Origin: an uncultured Candidatus Melainabacteria bacterium
GTDB taxonomy: Bacteria > Cyanobacteriota > Vampirovibrionia > Gastranaerophilales > Gastranaerophilaceae
Reading direction: 5' to 3'
Length of the DNA stretch: 52,247 nucleotides
NCBI GenBank assembly: GCA_934718085.1
Contig: CAKUZL010000010.1
Coordinates: forward strand, 1 to 52,247
Below, one piece after another: positions 1-8,176 of the stretch (positions are counted from its first letter, which is position 1; every line of letters starts with the position of its first letter). The notes below the pieces were generated by a model. That model made no database searches. It saw nothing but the letters and a program-made list of their open reading frames with translations, and had not been told where the DNA came from. A program made the translations under genes and the position numbers.

Positions 1-115
1 TGCGTGCGTCAATTGTTTCGGTGTTGCAACGTACGCTTTCCCCGGACCTTCTCTCTCGAGAGAGAAGCCCGGGGTCGTAAGGTTTTGCAGTATTTGCTTT
101 TTATTTGAATTTATT
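1..115 (+). repeat. Dispersed repeat module B, partial at window edge
   Basis: This stretch is nearly identical to 9310-9430 and, inverted, to parts of 5385-5490, 17935-18030 and 23375-23430. It contains the perfect palindrome CTTCTCTCTCGAGAGAGAAG (49-68) flanked by CCCCGGACC and GCCCGGGG. It ends in an A/T-rich segment that leads into a GTAGGTTGGGG motif. No coding potential is conserved between copies. Confidence 0.8.
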
Positions 116-325
116 GTAGGTTGGGGTTTCTACCCCAACAAATCTTGAAACTCGGCATGAAACCTCCAAACGAAGCCGTGCGGTTTGGTAAAAATTTAAA
201 ATCCTGTAGGTTGGGGTTCCCACCCCAACAAATCTTGAAACTCGGCATGAAACCTCCAAACGAAGCCGTGCGGTTTGGTAAAAATTTAAAATCCTGTAGG
301 TACCTGGGGTTCGCCCCGACGTTCC
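116..325. repeat. Tandem 90-bp repeat of the GTAGGTTGGGG family
   Basis: Two nearly identical 90-bp units start at GTAGG (116 and 206), and a third degenerate unit starts at 296. Each begins with an imperfect palindrome (GGTTGGGGTTTC...CCCCAAC), then carries GAAACTCGGCATG and CAAACGAAGCCGTGCGGTTTGG. The same words recur in most long intergenic gaps of the window. The remainder to 470 holds nothing I recognise. Confidence 0.85.
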
Positions 326-470
326 TCACGGGTCGGGCAAACCTCCGATTGCGGTGATTTCACGAGGCATTTTGTTTTCGGGTATATTTTTGCAAAAAAA
401 AACAAAACCCGAGGGCTTTGTTTTTGTAAAAGCATTTTTCGACATTGCGTCGACATGCTTCAAAAAAGGG

Positions 471-878
471 TTATCCGCCGAGATTGGTCTTTAAAGACCC
501 GTTTTCGGGATTTTCGCCCGCATTGTTGTCGGCGCCTTTTTTGTTATTAATGTCGGCTTTATCATTCATCAGTCGCGCCTGTTCGGCTTCGTAATATTCC
601 TCCTCTTCCATTGCCGCGGCAGTGCGCTTCAATTTTTCCGCCACTTTTTGAGCGTCATCCAAAAGATCTTCGTATTTTTCCGAAACTTTCTCGCTCGTAT
701 TCGCGTTTTGAACTTCGTCGCCGGTAAGTTCTTTCATAATCGACCCCAGCTCGTCTTCGAGCTTTCCGACCTCGTACCTGCTCACACCTTTGAACGCACC
801 CGCTTTAATCTCCGAAAGATTGTTGTTTGCGGATGTTTGGTACTTTTTTGTAAGCCCTGTAAGTTCTCCGAAGTTCAT
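471..878 (-). CDS. Small acidic helical hypothetical protein, 135 aa
   Basis: I do not recognise a family. The start is the ATG at 878 (MNFGELTGL), because it is preceded by AAAGGAG at good spacing; the longer reading from 899 would put that Shine-Dalgarno inside the gene. The protein is soluble, with no signal peptide or membrane segment. Residues about 35-100 are charged and probably helical, including the run MEEEEYYEAEQ. The C-terminal 30 residues are Asn/Gly-rich and likely disordered. It stands alone: repeats lie on one side and a long gap before rplJ on the other. It is probably a real gene, given the ribosome-binding site and biased composition, but its function is unknown. Confidence 0.6.
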   Translation of the reverse strand: MNFGELTGLTKKYQTSANNNLSEIKAGAFKGVSRYEVGKLEDELGSIMKELTGDEVQNANTSEKVSEKYEDLLDDAQKVAEKLKRTAAAMEEEEYYEAEQARLMNDKADINNKKGADNNAGENPENGSLKTNLGG

Positions 879-1114
879 GTTTTTCTCCTTTCGTTGCATG
901 CTTTTTGTCGGCGGAATTTTTCAAAACTTTAATTTTTTTTTCGAGAAAAATTTTCGAAATGCCGAGCGAACTTTAAAATCCTCGGGCGGCGGCGGTTTTG
1001 CGGATTGTTAATTTTTGTAACAAAACAAACAAAATCGCGCACTTTTTGAAATTGAGGGGTGTTGATAAAGGCACAAAATAACATTCCGAATAACTACCAA
1101 ATTCTAACCTTGAA

Positions 1115-1144
1115 GCCTCTTAAGACAAGAGGCGTTTTTTTTGC
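1115..1144 (+). terminator. Rho-independent terminator-like hairpin without an obvious upstream gene
   Basis: The stem GCCTCTT/AAGAGGC with a 5-nt loop is followed by eight or more T residues. No plus-strand gene ends upstream, so it may close a short untranslated transcript or insulate the rplJ operon. Confidence 0.6.
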
Positions 1145-1246
1145 GGCGGGCATGGTTTTTCGGGAGTCGGGGTGAGGGATATCGACGGGGAGGGGGCGGC
1201 GTGTTTTATTGCGGTTTTGCGCTCCCGGCGCATTTATCGAATTATT

Positions 1247-1273
1247 TTGTTGCATTTAATTTATGTTTATACT
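1247..1273 (+). promoter_or_regulatory. Possible promoter of the rplJ-rplL operon
   Basis: TTGTTG (1247-1252) and TATACT (1268-1273) are separated by 15 nt, slightly short for a sigma-70 type promoter. If used, it gives a leader of about 470 nt before rplJ. A second candidate, TTTACG/TATAAA at 1702-1729, would start inside the rplJ ribosome-binding site, so it is less likely. Confidence 0.3.
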
Positions 1274-1274
1274 A

Positions 1275-1600
1275 AAATCTTCACGAAGCCAAAGACCTTC
1301 GGGGGAATCGGCGAACCGGGGCACCGGGTTGTGTCGGCGACGTGCCGGGCAAAGCAGGGGTTCGGTGAAAGTAGGGCACTGCGATTATGTCGGTAACATG
1401 CCCGACAAAGCAGAGGTTCGGTGAAGATAAGGCATTGCAGGTAAGCGGTAAGCCGACGCAAAAAGGCGTTGCTCAGCCCGGACACTGCATCAAACGGTGA
1501 GCAGGACGCAAAAAAGAATAAGGCAAATATTTTTGAGTCATGCCCGGCGCAACGCCAAAGATTCCTTAAACAAAAAACCCGAACGAGGTAATCATCAAAA
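1275..1600 (+). other. GC-rich leader region of rplJ with a 56-bp tandem repeat
   Basis: The region contains two tandem units of 56 bp, 1332-1387 and 1388-1443. Both carry TGTCGG, a GCCCG-type arm, AAAGCAG, GGTTCGGTGAA and a GGCA(C/T)TGC block. It occupies the position where many bacteria have the L10-binding leader RNA that autoregulates rplJL. I cannot confirm that structure by eye, so a role in regulation is only inferred from position. Confidence 0.4.
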
Positions 1601-1746
1601 ATTTAATACTCTTTCATTTGCTCCGAATTTCGGTTCAAAACAAGGCAAATAAAGACTTTTTGAGATTTTACGCTTGGTTTCGACGTAAAATTTTTTGTTT
1701 TTTTACGAAAAAATATTGGTCGATATAAATACACAAAGGAGAAAAA

Positions 1747-2268
1747 ATGGCAACAAAAGCTTTTAAAGAACAAAAAAGAAGCCATATCAAAGAAAATATG
1801 GAAAAAGCCAAGGTAGCCTTCATCACCGAATACACCGGAATGACCGTCGAAGAAATCACGAAACTTCGCCGCGAACTCCAAAAAATCAACGGTGATTACA
1901 CGGTTACCAAAAATACTCTCGCCAAACTTGCCGTAAAAGACACTCAATTCGAATGCCTTACGGACTCCTTCAAAGGACCGATTGCTGTAGCTTTCGGGTT
2001 TGAAGACGTTGCGGCTCCCGCAAAAGTTTTGGCAAAATTCATGAAAGATACCAAAAAAGGTGAAATCAAAGCCGCAGCTCTCGACGGTCAACTCTTGTCC
2101 GCCGCCGAAGCAAAAGCTCTGTCGGAACTTCCTTCGAAAGAAGAACTTCTCGCAAAGATGCTCGGCTGCATAAATTCGCCGGCAACCGGTATCGCAGGTG
2201 CAGTAAATGCGGTTATGAGCTCGCTCGTAAGAGCAATCGACGCCGTTGCAAAGAAAAAAGCTGCTTAG
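1747..2268 (+). CDS. rplJ: 50S ribosomal protein L10
   Basis: Ribosomal protein L10 forms the base of the L7/L12 stalk on the large subunit and recruits translation GTPases through bound L12 dimers. The 173-residue length is normal. The N-terminal half holds the typical segments EYTGMTVEEITKLRREL and VTKNTLAKLA, then FKGPIAVAFGF. The Ala-rich C-terminal helix (about 140-173) is where L12 dimers bind. The start is well supported by AAAGGAG eight nt upstream. rplL follows after 46 nt with its own strong ribosome-binding site. rplK/rplA are not adjacent upstream, and rpoB does not follow. Confidence 0.97.
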   Translation: MATKAFKEQKRSHIKENMEKAKVAFITEYTGMTVEEITKLRRELQKINGDYTVTKNTLAKLAVKDTQFECLTDSFKGPIAVAFGFEDVAAPAKVLAKFMKDTKKGEIKAAALDGQLLSAAEAKALSELPSKEELLAKMLGCINSPATGIAGAVNAVMSSLVRAIDAVAKKKAA

Positions 2269-2314
2269 CGGCTTGATTTTGTACAACACACGTATAATAA
2301 AAGGAGAAACTATA

Positions 2315-2686
2315 ATGAACGTTAATGAAATTTTAGAAGCAATCGAAAAACTTACTTTGATTGAAGCTGCAGAATTGGTTAAAGCTATGGAAGAAAAATT
2401 CGGCGTAAGCGCAGCAGCTCCCGTTGCAGTTGCAGCAGCAGCTCCCGCAGCAGCAGGCGCAGCTGAAGAAGAAGCTTCCGAAGTCAACATCATCCTCGCT
2501 TCCGCAGGTGCAAACAAAATCAACGTCCTCAAAGAAGTAAGAGCTATCACCGGCTTGGGCTTGAAAGAAGCTAAAGACTTGGTTGACGCTGCTCCGAAAG
2601 CTATCAAAGAAGGCGTTAAAAAAGAAGAAGCAGAAGAAATCAAGAAAAAACTTGAAGCTGCAGGCGCAACCGTTGAACTCAAATAG
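2315..2686 (+). CDS. rplL: 50S ribosomal protein L7/L12
   Basis: L7/L12 is the multi-copy mobile stalk protein that binds EF-Tu, EF-G and IF2. The 123-residue product has the canonical layout: an N-terminal dimerisation domain (1-32), an Ala/Pro-rich hinge (about 35-53) and a C-terminal globular domain with KINVLKEVRAITGLGLKEAK and the closing KLEAAGATVELK. The start is the ATG at 2315, preceded by AAAGGAG; a longer reading from 2246 would overlap rplJ. A strong terminator follows at 2710, so the pair is a closed two-gene unit. Confidence 0.98.
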   Translation: MNVNEILEAIEKLTLIEAAELVKAMEEKFGVSAAAPVAVAAAAPAAAGAAEEEASEVNIILASAGANKINVLKEVRAITGLGLKEAKDLVDAAPKAIKEGVKKEEAEEIKKKLEAAGATVELK

Positions 2687-2709
2687 TTCGCGAATACTTT
2701 TAAAAAAGG

Positions 2710-2738
2710 GCGAAGAACGACAGTTCTTCGCTTTTTTT
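2710..2738 (+). terminator. Terminator of rplJ-rplL
   Basis: A perfect 9-bp stem GCGAAGAAC/GTTCTTCGC with a 4-nt loop is followed by seven T residues, 23 nt after the rplL stop codon. Confidence 0.93.
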
Positions 2739-2797
2739 ATCCCGTGAAACAAAATCCGTTCGGGATTGACCCCTTGCGCTGAGGTAAAATCTTGCGA

Positions 2798-3445
2798 ACA
2801 TTGTAGGTCAGGCATTGCCTGACGAAATGTGCGCCGGAGTATGTTTTGTTTAACTCCCTCACTCATTGTCGGGAGTTTCAAGAAAACCCCATTGCGTCGC
2901 GGCAAAAACCTTGAATATTGTAGGGGAGGGACGAATAATTTTCGGTTGAAACCTTGCCGGATGAAAAATAATCTGAAATCAATGTAGGTTGGGGTTTCAC
3001 CCCAACGAATTCTTCAAAATAAGTAAAATTCTTTTTGTCAGGTTCTTGAATTTATTCTAAATACTGTCAAGCAACCCCGGCAGGGCCGGGAGTTTTGATA
3101 AGGCTTTAAACCAACAATATCAATACTCTTAAGGCAATGAAATTTAATTCTTAAAAATTGCATTTTCAAAAACCGCCGGACTTCCCGGCACCTCGTTCTC
3201 CAAAACCGTCAAGTACAAGTAGCCCGGGCGGGTAGTTGAAATATTGCCTGCCCGGGGAATATTCAAAACAAGAGAATCGGAGTAGATTAATAATATCTTT
3301 TTCATACTTCCAACTATTCTTAATTCCAGACAATGAGCGAGTTTTCGCTCTTTTTTTTGCCAAACGTCATAATTTGTCCGATTGACAAACGAAAGTTTTT
3401 CGTCCTTTTCGAAAAATTCGTTGGGGTGAAACCCCAACCTACATA
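2798..3445. repeat. Gene-free region with dispersed repeat fragments
   Basis: The stretch 2803-2930 (ATTGTAGGTCAGGCATTGCC onward, with GTGCGCCGGAGTATGTTTTG) is closely related to 14045-14160. A GTAGGTTGGGGTTTCACCCC palindrome lies at about 2984-3006, and its inverted form ends near 3443. Between them are GC-rich inverted repeats such as CCCCGGCAGGGCCGGG (about 3073) and GCCCGGGCGGG...CCTGCCCGGGG (3220-3258). I see no credible gene between 2739 and 3942. Confidence 0.7.
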
Positions 3446-3615
3446 CTCAAAAATCATGAAAACAGTGAAGGCATGCCCTTGGGTCAAATAATCGGTAAAA
3501 AATGACAAAAAATCATTCAAACCTCGTGCAAAACATTGCGAAAGGTTAAGAGATATGAAGAAATGTTTCGGAAGTCTCTCTAAAACAGCAAATTGTAACG
3601 AAATGTAAATTCGAC

Positions 3616-3643
3616 TTGACAACGGCGGAAACCCAACCATAAT
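3616..3643 (+). promoter_or_regulatory. Promoter upstream of the 395-aa anchored protein
   Basis: A perfect -35 TTGACA (3616-3621) is 16 nt from CATAAT (3638-3643). The expected transcription start, about 3650, falls inside a pentanucleotide repeat. The 5' leader to the ATG at 3943 would be about 290 nt. Confidence 0.6.
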
Positions 3644-3647
3644 CCTC

Positions 3648-3674
3648 GATATGATATGATATGATATGATATGA
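3648..3674. repeat. Pentanucleotide microsatellite (GATAT)5
   Basis: Five uninterrupted GATAT units plus GA lie immediately downstream of a consensus promoter. It is the only perfect tract of this kind that I see in the window. Confidence 0.9.
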
Positions 3675-3942
3675 GGAAACGTGTGTCCTTACCGGCAAAA
3701 AATTTTCGGTTTGTGTTTTTATATAAGTAAGAGCGGGCATGCCCGCAATTTTGAAGCGATTTACCTTGATTTTTCGTCTGTCGACGGCAGCGATAATCGG
3801 GCAAAAAGCGACAAAACGATAAAATCGACCGTTTTGAGCGGCCTTGACGGGCGGTTCGGCCGAACCGGCAAATACCGACAAAAAACGACAAATCGAAGCA
3901 ACACCGAAAACACTTACAAATAAACGTCATGGAGGGACAAAA

Positions 3943-5130
3943 ATGATAAATTCGTCGAATACGGCAGTGAATATTCAAAATTTAAAGAATCTTCAAAATC
4001 CCGGGCAGAGCGCGGCGTACGCGGCGGGGGTTCAAAGTCCGTTCGGGAGTAATCCTCCGTCGTTTTCGGCTCAACCGACGGCGGACGAGGTGAATTTGTC
4101 GTCGAAAGGCGAGCTTGCGGAGCCCGAAAAAAAGACGAATTGGTGGTTAATCGGCGGATTGGCGGTCGCAGCGGTTGCGGGCGCGGTTGTTGCACATAAA
4201 GCGGGTTGGTTTGATAATTTATTCTCCAAAGCCGACGCCGCCGCAAAAGCTGTTAAAGAAGAAGTTTGTAAAACGACATTCGATGACTTTAAATCAGCGG
4301 GAAATAAGTTTGAAAAAGGTCTCGCCGTAACCAAAGATGGTGAAAAATTTACCGGAAAATTTAAGTTAAATCCGGATAAATCCGGGAAATACTCTGTTCT
4401 GGAATATGAAAACGGACTTCTTAAATCAAAATCCGTTTATTCTCCCTGTGAATTAAAAGATACTCTTTCCGAAACAAAAGTATTTGAAAGAGATTCAAAC
4501 GGAGTTTTAACCAAAGTTGTTGACTCAGGTATGTATGAAGAAAAAGAGTTTGAAAACGGGCGTTTGAAGCTTATGCGTGACGCTTGGGATAATTCTGTTA
4601 CCGAATATGTTCGGGATGATAAAGGCAGTTTGTTAAAGTCTGTGAAAACAATTACAGGTAAAACAGAGGTTGAATTAAACGGTAAAACTGTAACCAACAT
4701 TGACTCGATAATTACAACAAAGGAATATTCGGGCGGGAAAATCACCAAATATACCAAAGAAGAAATCTTTGAAACTCCCGAATTAAACAAGAAACACAGT
4801 GTCGTTGTTAAAGAAAAAGATTATATGAACGGGCGAAAGACCAAAACCGTAATAAGAGATGGCTCAACGGGTGAAGATAGGTACATTATAGAGTATGTTC
4901 GCTCCGACGGCAAAAACCTATCGGAAAGAATATATAAATACGCGGACGGAACCCTTGCCGCAACAGAAAAAATAATGCCTGATCCGAAAAATCCGGGTCG
5001 GTTAAAAATTGAATTTATAAGACCAGACGGAACTAAGTATATATCTGAAGGTCGATTGCCCGGGAAACAAGGTAAAGATCCTGATCCTATCAGGTATGAT
5101 ATTTTTAACAGACAATCGGGTAAGTCGTAG
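3943..5130 (+). CDS. Membrane-anchored repeat protein of unknown function, 395 aa
   Basis: The start is the ATG at 3943, preceded by GGAGGG; the longer reading from 3844 lacks a ribosome-binding site. Residues 1-65 are Asn/Gln/Ser-rich and contain DEVNLSSKG (48-56), similar to DTVSFKG in the 1313-aa protein at 18504-22445. Residues about 67-87 (WWLIGGLAVAAVAGAVVAHK) form one membrane helix. The rest is hydrophilic, with recurring units of the type Y/F-x-NG-R/L-K (YENGLLKSK, FENGRLKLM, YMNGRKTKT) every 25-40 residues. These resemble the beta-hairpin units of MORN-like or YD-like repeats, though I cannot place them firmly. The C-terminal domain is probably surface- or periplasm-exposed. Repeats flank the gene, and it is apparently monocistronic. 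Confidence 0.75.
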   Translation: MINSSNTAVNIQNLKNLQNPGQSAAYAAGVQSPFGSNPPSFSAQPTADEVNLSSKGELAEPEKKTNWWLIGGLAVAAVAGAVVAHKAGWFDNLFSKADAAAKAVKEEVCKTTFDDFKSAGNKFEKGLAVTKDGEKFTGKFKLNPDKSGKYSVLEYENGLLKSKSVYSPCELKDTLSETKVFERDSNGVLTKVVDSGMYEEKEFENGRLKLMRDAWDNSVTEYVRDDKGSLLKSVKTITGKTEVELNGKTVTNIDSIITTKEYSGGKITKYTKEEIFETPELNKKHSVVVKEKDYMNGRKTKTVIRDGSTGEDRYIIEYVRSDGKNLSERIYKYADGTLAATEKIMPDPKNPGRLKIEFIRPDGTKYISEGRLPGKQGKDPDPIRYDIFNRQSGKS

Positions 5131-5985
5131 TTGTAGTAAGTAGTTTTGTAGGTTGGGGTTTTACCCCAACAAATTTTGAAACGTAGCATGGCACGTGCAA
5201 ACGAAGCCGTTCGTTTCGGGAAAATTCCTGAACACCGTAAAGCCGTTCAAAATAATGCGAAAATCTTCCAATCCCGAAAAAGCCCGAAGGGCTTTGGTTT
5301 ACATAAATATTAACGGACAAATGAAAGATGTTCGTCCTTCCTGAAAAAACTGTTGGGGTAGAAACCCCAACCTACAATGATTTCAAATAAAAAGCAGATA
5401 TTGCAAAACCTTGCGACCCCGGGCTTCTCTCTCGAGAGAGAAGGTCCGGGGAGAGTGTACGTTGCAACACCGAAACAATTGACGCACGCAAAACCTGAGA
5501 GAATTGTCCCGGATGCGAATGTATCAACGGGAGTTTTTCTTTTTTGGTTCGTTTTTTCTTTTTGCGTCTTTAATTTGCTTCACGCCTTCAAGTCACTCGC
5601 TTTGTTTCCCCCTTCGGGGAAAACGGTCGCTCGTTATTTCGGCGCGACTTCGGGTCTTCGGGTGCTTTGCACCCTTCGCCCTACGCAAATTCGCCTCCGA
5701 ACAAAAAGAAAAAATGAACAAGAAGATTTTTTCCACGTCTATCTTTCAAAGTAAGCAAAGGAAGAAATATTTTGGTTTTTTAATTTGCCCGCGCCATGCC
5801 TCAATGAACGGAACGTCGGGGTGGAAACCCCAACCTACAGTGATTTTCAGTTTTCGTAAAAATGAAAAGCTTCGTTTGCACGCCGTCATGCCCGACCCGC
5901 GCGAAAAGCCCGAACAGAAACCTCAAACCCGCAACGATGAGGGGAGTTCTCGGCAACGTACGGCTTCGACCGCCCCCGGCTGATG
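5131..5985. repeat. Two adjacent intergenic repeat elements (modules A and B)
   Basis: Module A spans about 5148-5370. It starts at GTAGGTTGGGGTTTTACCCC, contains the AAACGAAGCCGTTCGTTTCGG segment and a CCCGAAAAAGCCC/GGGCTTT hairpin, and ends at GTTGGGGTAGAAACCCC. Module B (inverted orientation) runs from there to about 5838, where another GTCGGGGTGGAAACCCC closes it. It holds the CTCTCTCGAGAGAG palindrome and a hairpin of GTTTTTTCTTTTTG and AAAAAGAAAAAATG. That hairpin is interrupted by roughly 130 bp of extra sequence (about 5566-5697) that is absent from the copies at 9125 and 17886. Open frames here are not conserved and are rejected as genes. Confidence 0.8.
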
Positions 5986-7029
5986 TTATGCGCGGGAGAA
6001 GACTTCGGTTGCCATCGAGGTTAAAACGTCATCGTGGAAGTAGGCGCAAGAGCCCACCATTGCGGCGTTATCGGTACAATATTTCATTTCGGGAATATAA
6101 ATTTCGAAGCCTTCGTTTTTGAGGTTGTTAAATTTTTCGCGAAGCAGTGAGTTTGCCGCAACTCCGCCTGCCAGAACGATTTTGGTCATTCCGAATTTCC
6201 GAGCCGCTTTAACCGTTTTTTTGAGTAAAATCGAAGTTATGTGTTCTCTGAAGCTTGCCGCGATGTCGGCTTCGGGAAGTTTTCCGTCGCGTTCGTAAAG
6301 TTTTTGCGTGAGGTGCAGGACGGCGGTTTTAAGACCCGAGAAGCTGAAATCGAATTCGCCGACTCTTGCGGGGGTGAACGAGAACGCGTTCGGATTGCCT
6401 TGAGGTGCGAGTTTATCGAGGTTTACGCCGCCGGGGTACGAAAGTCCGATGAGTCTTGCAACTTTGTCGAAGGCTTCTCCCGCCGCGTCGTCGATGGTTT
6501 CTCCCAAAATTTCGCTTTCGGAGTAAGATTTGACTTTGATTATTTGCGTATGACCGCCGCTGACGAGCAGTGCCGTGAAGGGCGGTTCGAGGTCGGTGCC
6601 GATGTAGTTGGCGCAAACGTGCGCGTTCAGGTGGTTTATGCCGATAAAAGGTTTGTCGTAAACCATACTCAGGGTTTTTGCGGCGTTCAAGCCCACGAGA
6701 AGCGAGCCTGCAAGCCCGGGCCCCGCCGTTGCGGCAATTGCGGTCAATTCTTCGGGTTTTACGCCGGAGGTCGAAAACGCCTCGTCGATGACCGAGTTTA
6801 CGGCTTCCAGGTGTTCGCGCGCCGCGACTTCGGGAACGACACCCCCGAATTGCTTGTGTGTCTTGATTTGAGACGCCACGACGTTTGTCAAAACCTCTCG
6901 TCCGTTTTTGACGATTGCGCAGGCGGTTTCGTCGCAACTCGACTCAAGCGCAAGGATAATCGCGTCGGTTTGAACGTCGTGACCGACAAACACTTCTTTT
7001 TCGCTAATCGGGGTGATGAGTTTTTTCAC
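5986..7029 (-). CDS. tsaD: tRNA N6-adenosine threonylcarbamoyltransferase TsaD
   Basis: TsaD transfers threonylcarbamoyl from threonylcarbamoyl-AMP to A37 of ANN-decoding tRNAs, working with TsaB and TsaE in the cytoplasm. Family motifs are all present: ILALESSCDETACAI (25-39), PGLAGSLLVG, the metal-binding pair in INHLNAH (His133, His137), LLVSGGHTQI, GETIDDAAGEAFDKVARLIG, FSGLKTA, LAGGVAANSLLRE and TDNAAMVG. The usual family start lies just before ILALESS, so the 22-residue N-terminal extension is unusual. The chosen start is GTG at 7029; an internal GTG cannot be excluded. A possible -10 (TACAAT) lies at 7052-7057 on the minus strand. tsaB and tsaE are not nearby. Confidence 0.96.
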   Translation of the reverse strand: MKKLITPISEKEVFVGHDVQTDAIILALESSCDETACAIVKNGREVLTNVVASQIKTHKQFGGVVPEVAAREHLEAVNSVIDEAFSTSGVKPEELTAIAATAGPGLAGSLLVGLNAAKTLSMVYDKPFIGINHLNAHVCANYIGTDLEPPFTALLVSGGHTQIIKVKSYSESEILGETIDDAAGEAFDKVARLIGLSYPGGVNLDKLAPQGNPNAFSFTPARVGEFDFSFSGLKTAVLHLTQKLYERDGKLPEADIAASFREHITSILLKKTVKAARKFGMTKIVLAGGVAANSLLREKFNNLKNEGFEIYIPEMKYCTDNAAMVGSCAYFHDDVLTSMATEVFSRA

Positions 7030-7065
7030 GGTTTCAGCCTCGTTTTTTCTTATTGTAGCACAAAT

Positions 7066-8052
7066 TTATATTTTGAACCGAGTTGTAAATTTGACTTTTT
7101 GCTTGTGTTCGTCGGCAGCGTCGTAAAGTGCCGCATCGACGCTTATCGTAAAGTCTCTGTCGTTGTTTTTCACGGGTTTGTAAGAAAGTCCGACTTGCGA
7201 ATATTTGCCCGCGCAGGCGAATTTTCCGTTCAGCGAGAGTGAATTCGTCAGGCGATATTTCGGATAGAAATAAAGTTCGCCGGAATTTTTTCCGTAATCC
7301 TGAATTGCCGCCGCCTGAATGCCGGTGCTGAAGCGTTTATACCTGATTTGAGTAAAAATACTTTGCGTGTTTGCTCCGTTGGTGTAAACCGCCGCGCCCG
7401 AGCTTATTCCGCCTTTTCCGTTTGCAATTTTGATTTCGTCGCCGACAAAAACCAGCCCGCCCGACATTTCGTTCGACAAAGACGACGAATATGCCCCCGT
7501 ATAAAGGGTTCCGCCCTTTATTTTCGACTCGATTCTCATCCCCGAATCGTAATCCGACGAATAGTCTTCGATAACGCCGATTCGCCACGATCCCGGCCAT
7601 GCAAGCGAAGCTTGCCCCAAAGATACCTTCGTGTCGGCGTCGACCTCGATTTCGTACCCCTGCGAAAACATTATCGACGGCATGTACCGTTTCCGAAATT
7701 CCGACGTTCTGATGTTGTCGTCGTCTATCCAATACGCGTTAAAAGAGTCTATACGCCCCGGAGTATAGCTTTTTTCGGTGCTTAACTTAAATATTTTTCC
7801 CGCGGGCTTGTTTTTTTTGGGGTTAATCTGCAAAACGACGGAATTGTCCTCCAAATCCGAGTCCCGCTCGTCATATTCCGAAAAATCTCCGCTTTTGTAC
7901 CCCGCGCTCGAAAACCCGAAATCCTCGGTTTTAACGGTCGTTTCCGAATTTTCGACTTCGGGTTCCGCGATTTTGATAAACTCCAATTGCCCCGAAAATA
8001 CCGGTAAATTTACCGATAAAACCAATGCAGTCGCTATCAAAAACTTCTTCAT
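7066..8052 (-). CDS. Secreted beta-rich protein, possible outer-membrane barrel, 328 aa
   Basis: The N-terminus is a clear signal peptide (MKKFLIATALVLSVNLPVFSG, cleavage about 20/21). Residues about 25-110 are acidic and probably loosely folded. From about 130 onward the sequence alternates hydrophobic and polar residues in 8-12 residue stretches (KVSLGQASLAW, GGTLYTGAYSSS, QVGLSYKPV, VKFTTRFKI), as in a transmembrane beta-barrel. It ends in a strand-like segment, but the last residue is Ile rather than Phe/Trp. The start at 8052 is supported by AAAGGAT. I infer an outer-membrane or periplasmic location; no function can be assigned. tsaD lies 36 nt downstream in the same direction. Confidence 0.75.
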   Translation of the reverse strand: MKKFLIATALVLSVNLPVFSGQLEFIKIAEPEVENSETTVKTEDFGFSSAGYKSGDFSEYDERDSDLEDNSVVLQINPKKNKPAGKIFKLSTEKSYTPGRIDSFNAYWIDDDNIRTSEFRKRYMPSIMFSQGYEIEVDADTKVSLGQASLAWPGSWRIGVIEDYSSDYDSGMRIESKIKGGTLYTGAYSSSLSNEMSGGLVFVGDEIKIANGKGGISSGAAVYTNGANTQSIFTQIRYKRFSTGIQAAAIQDYGKNSGELYFYPKYRLTNSLSLNGKFACAGKYSQVGLSYKPVKNNDRDFTISVDAALYDAADEHKQKVKFTTRFKI

Positions 8053-8176
8053 CGAAAATCCTTTTTTAACATTGAGGTACCTAATAATTTACCCCAAAAA
8101 AACTACAATTACAACAAAACTTCACAAAAAATTTTTTTGAGGTAAAATATTTTTATGACGGAAAAAAGGAGGTTTT

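Noticed and set aside
116..325. Possible CRISPR array from the regular 90-bp repeats
   Set aside because: Whole units are repeated without unique spacers, only two to three copies exist, and no cas genes are seen.
1603..2682. 359-codon minus-strand open frame
   Set aside because: It is the antisense shadow of rplJ and rplL.
5377..5754. 125-codon frame (and similar ones at 9184, 17898 and 23113)
   Set aside because: They lie within module B copies, change frame between copies and have no ribosome-binding site; repeat DNA, not genes.
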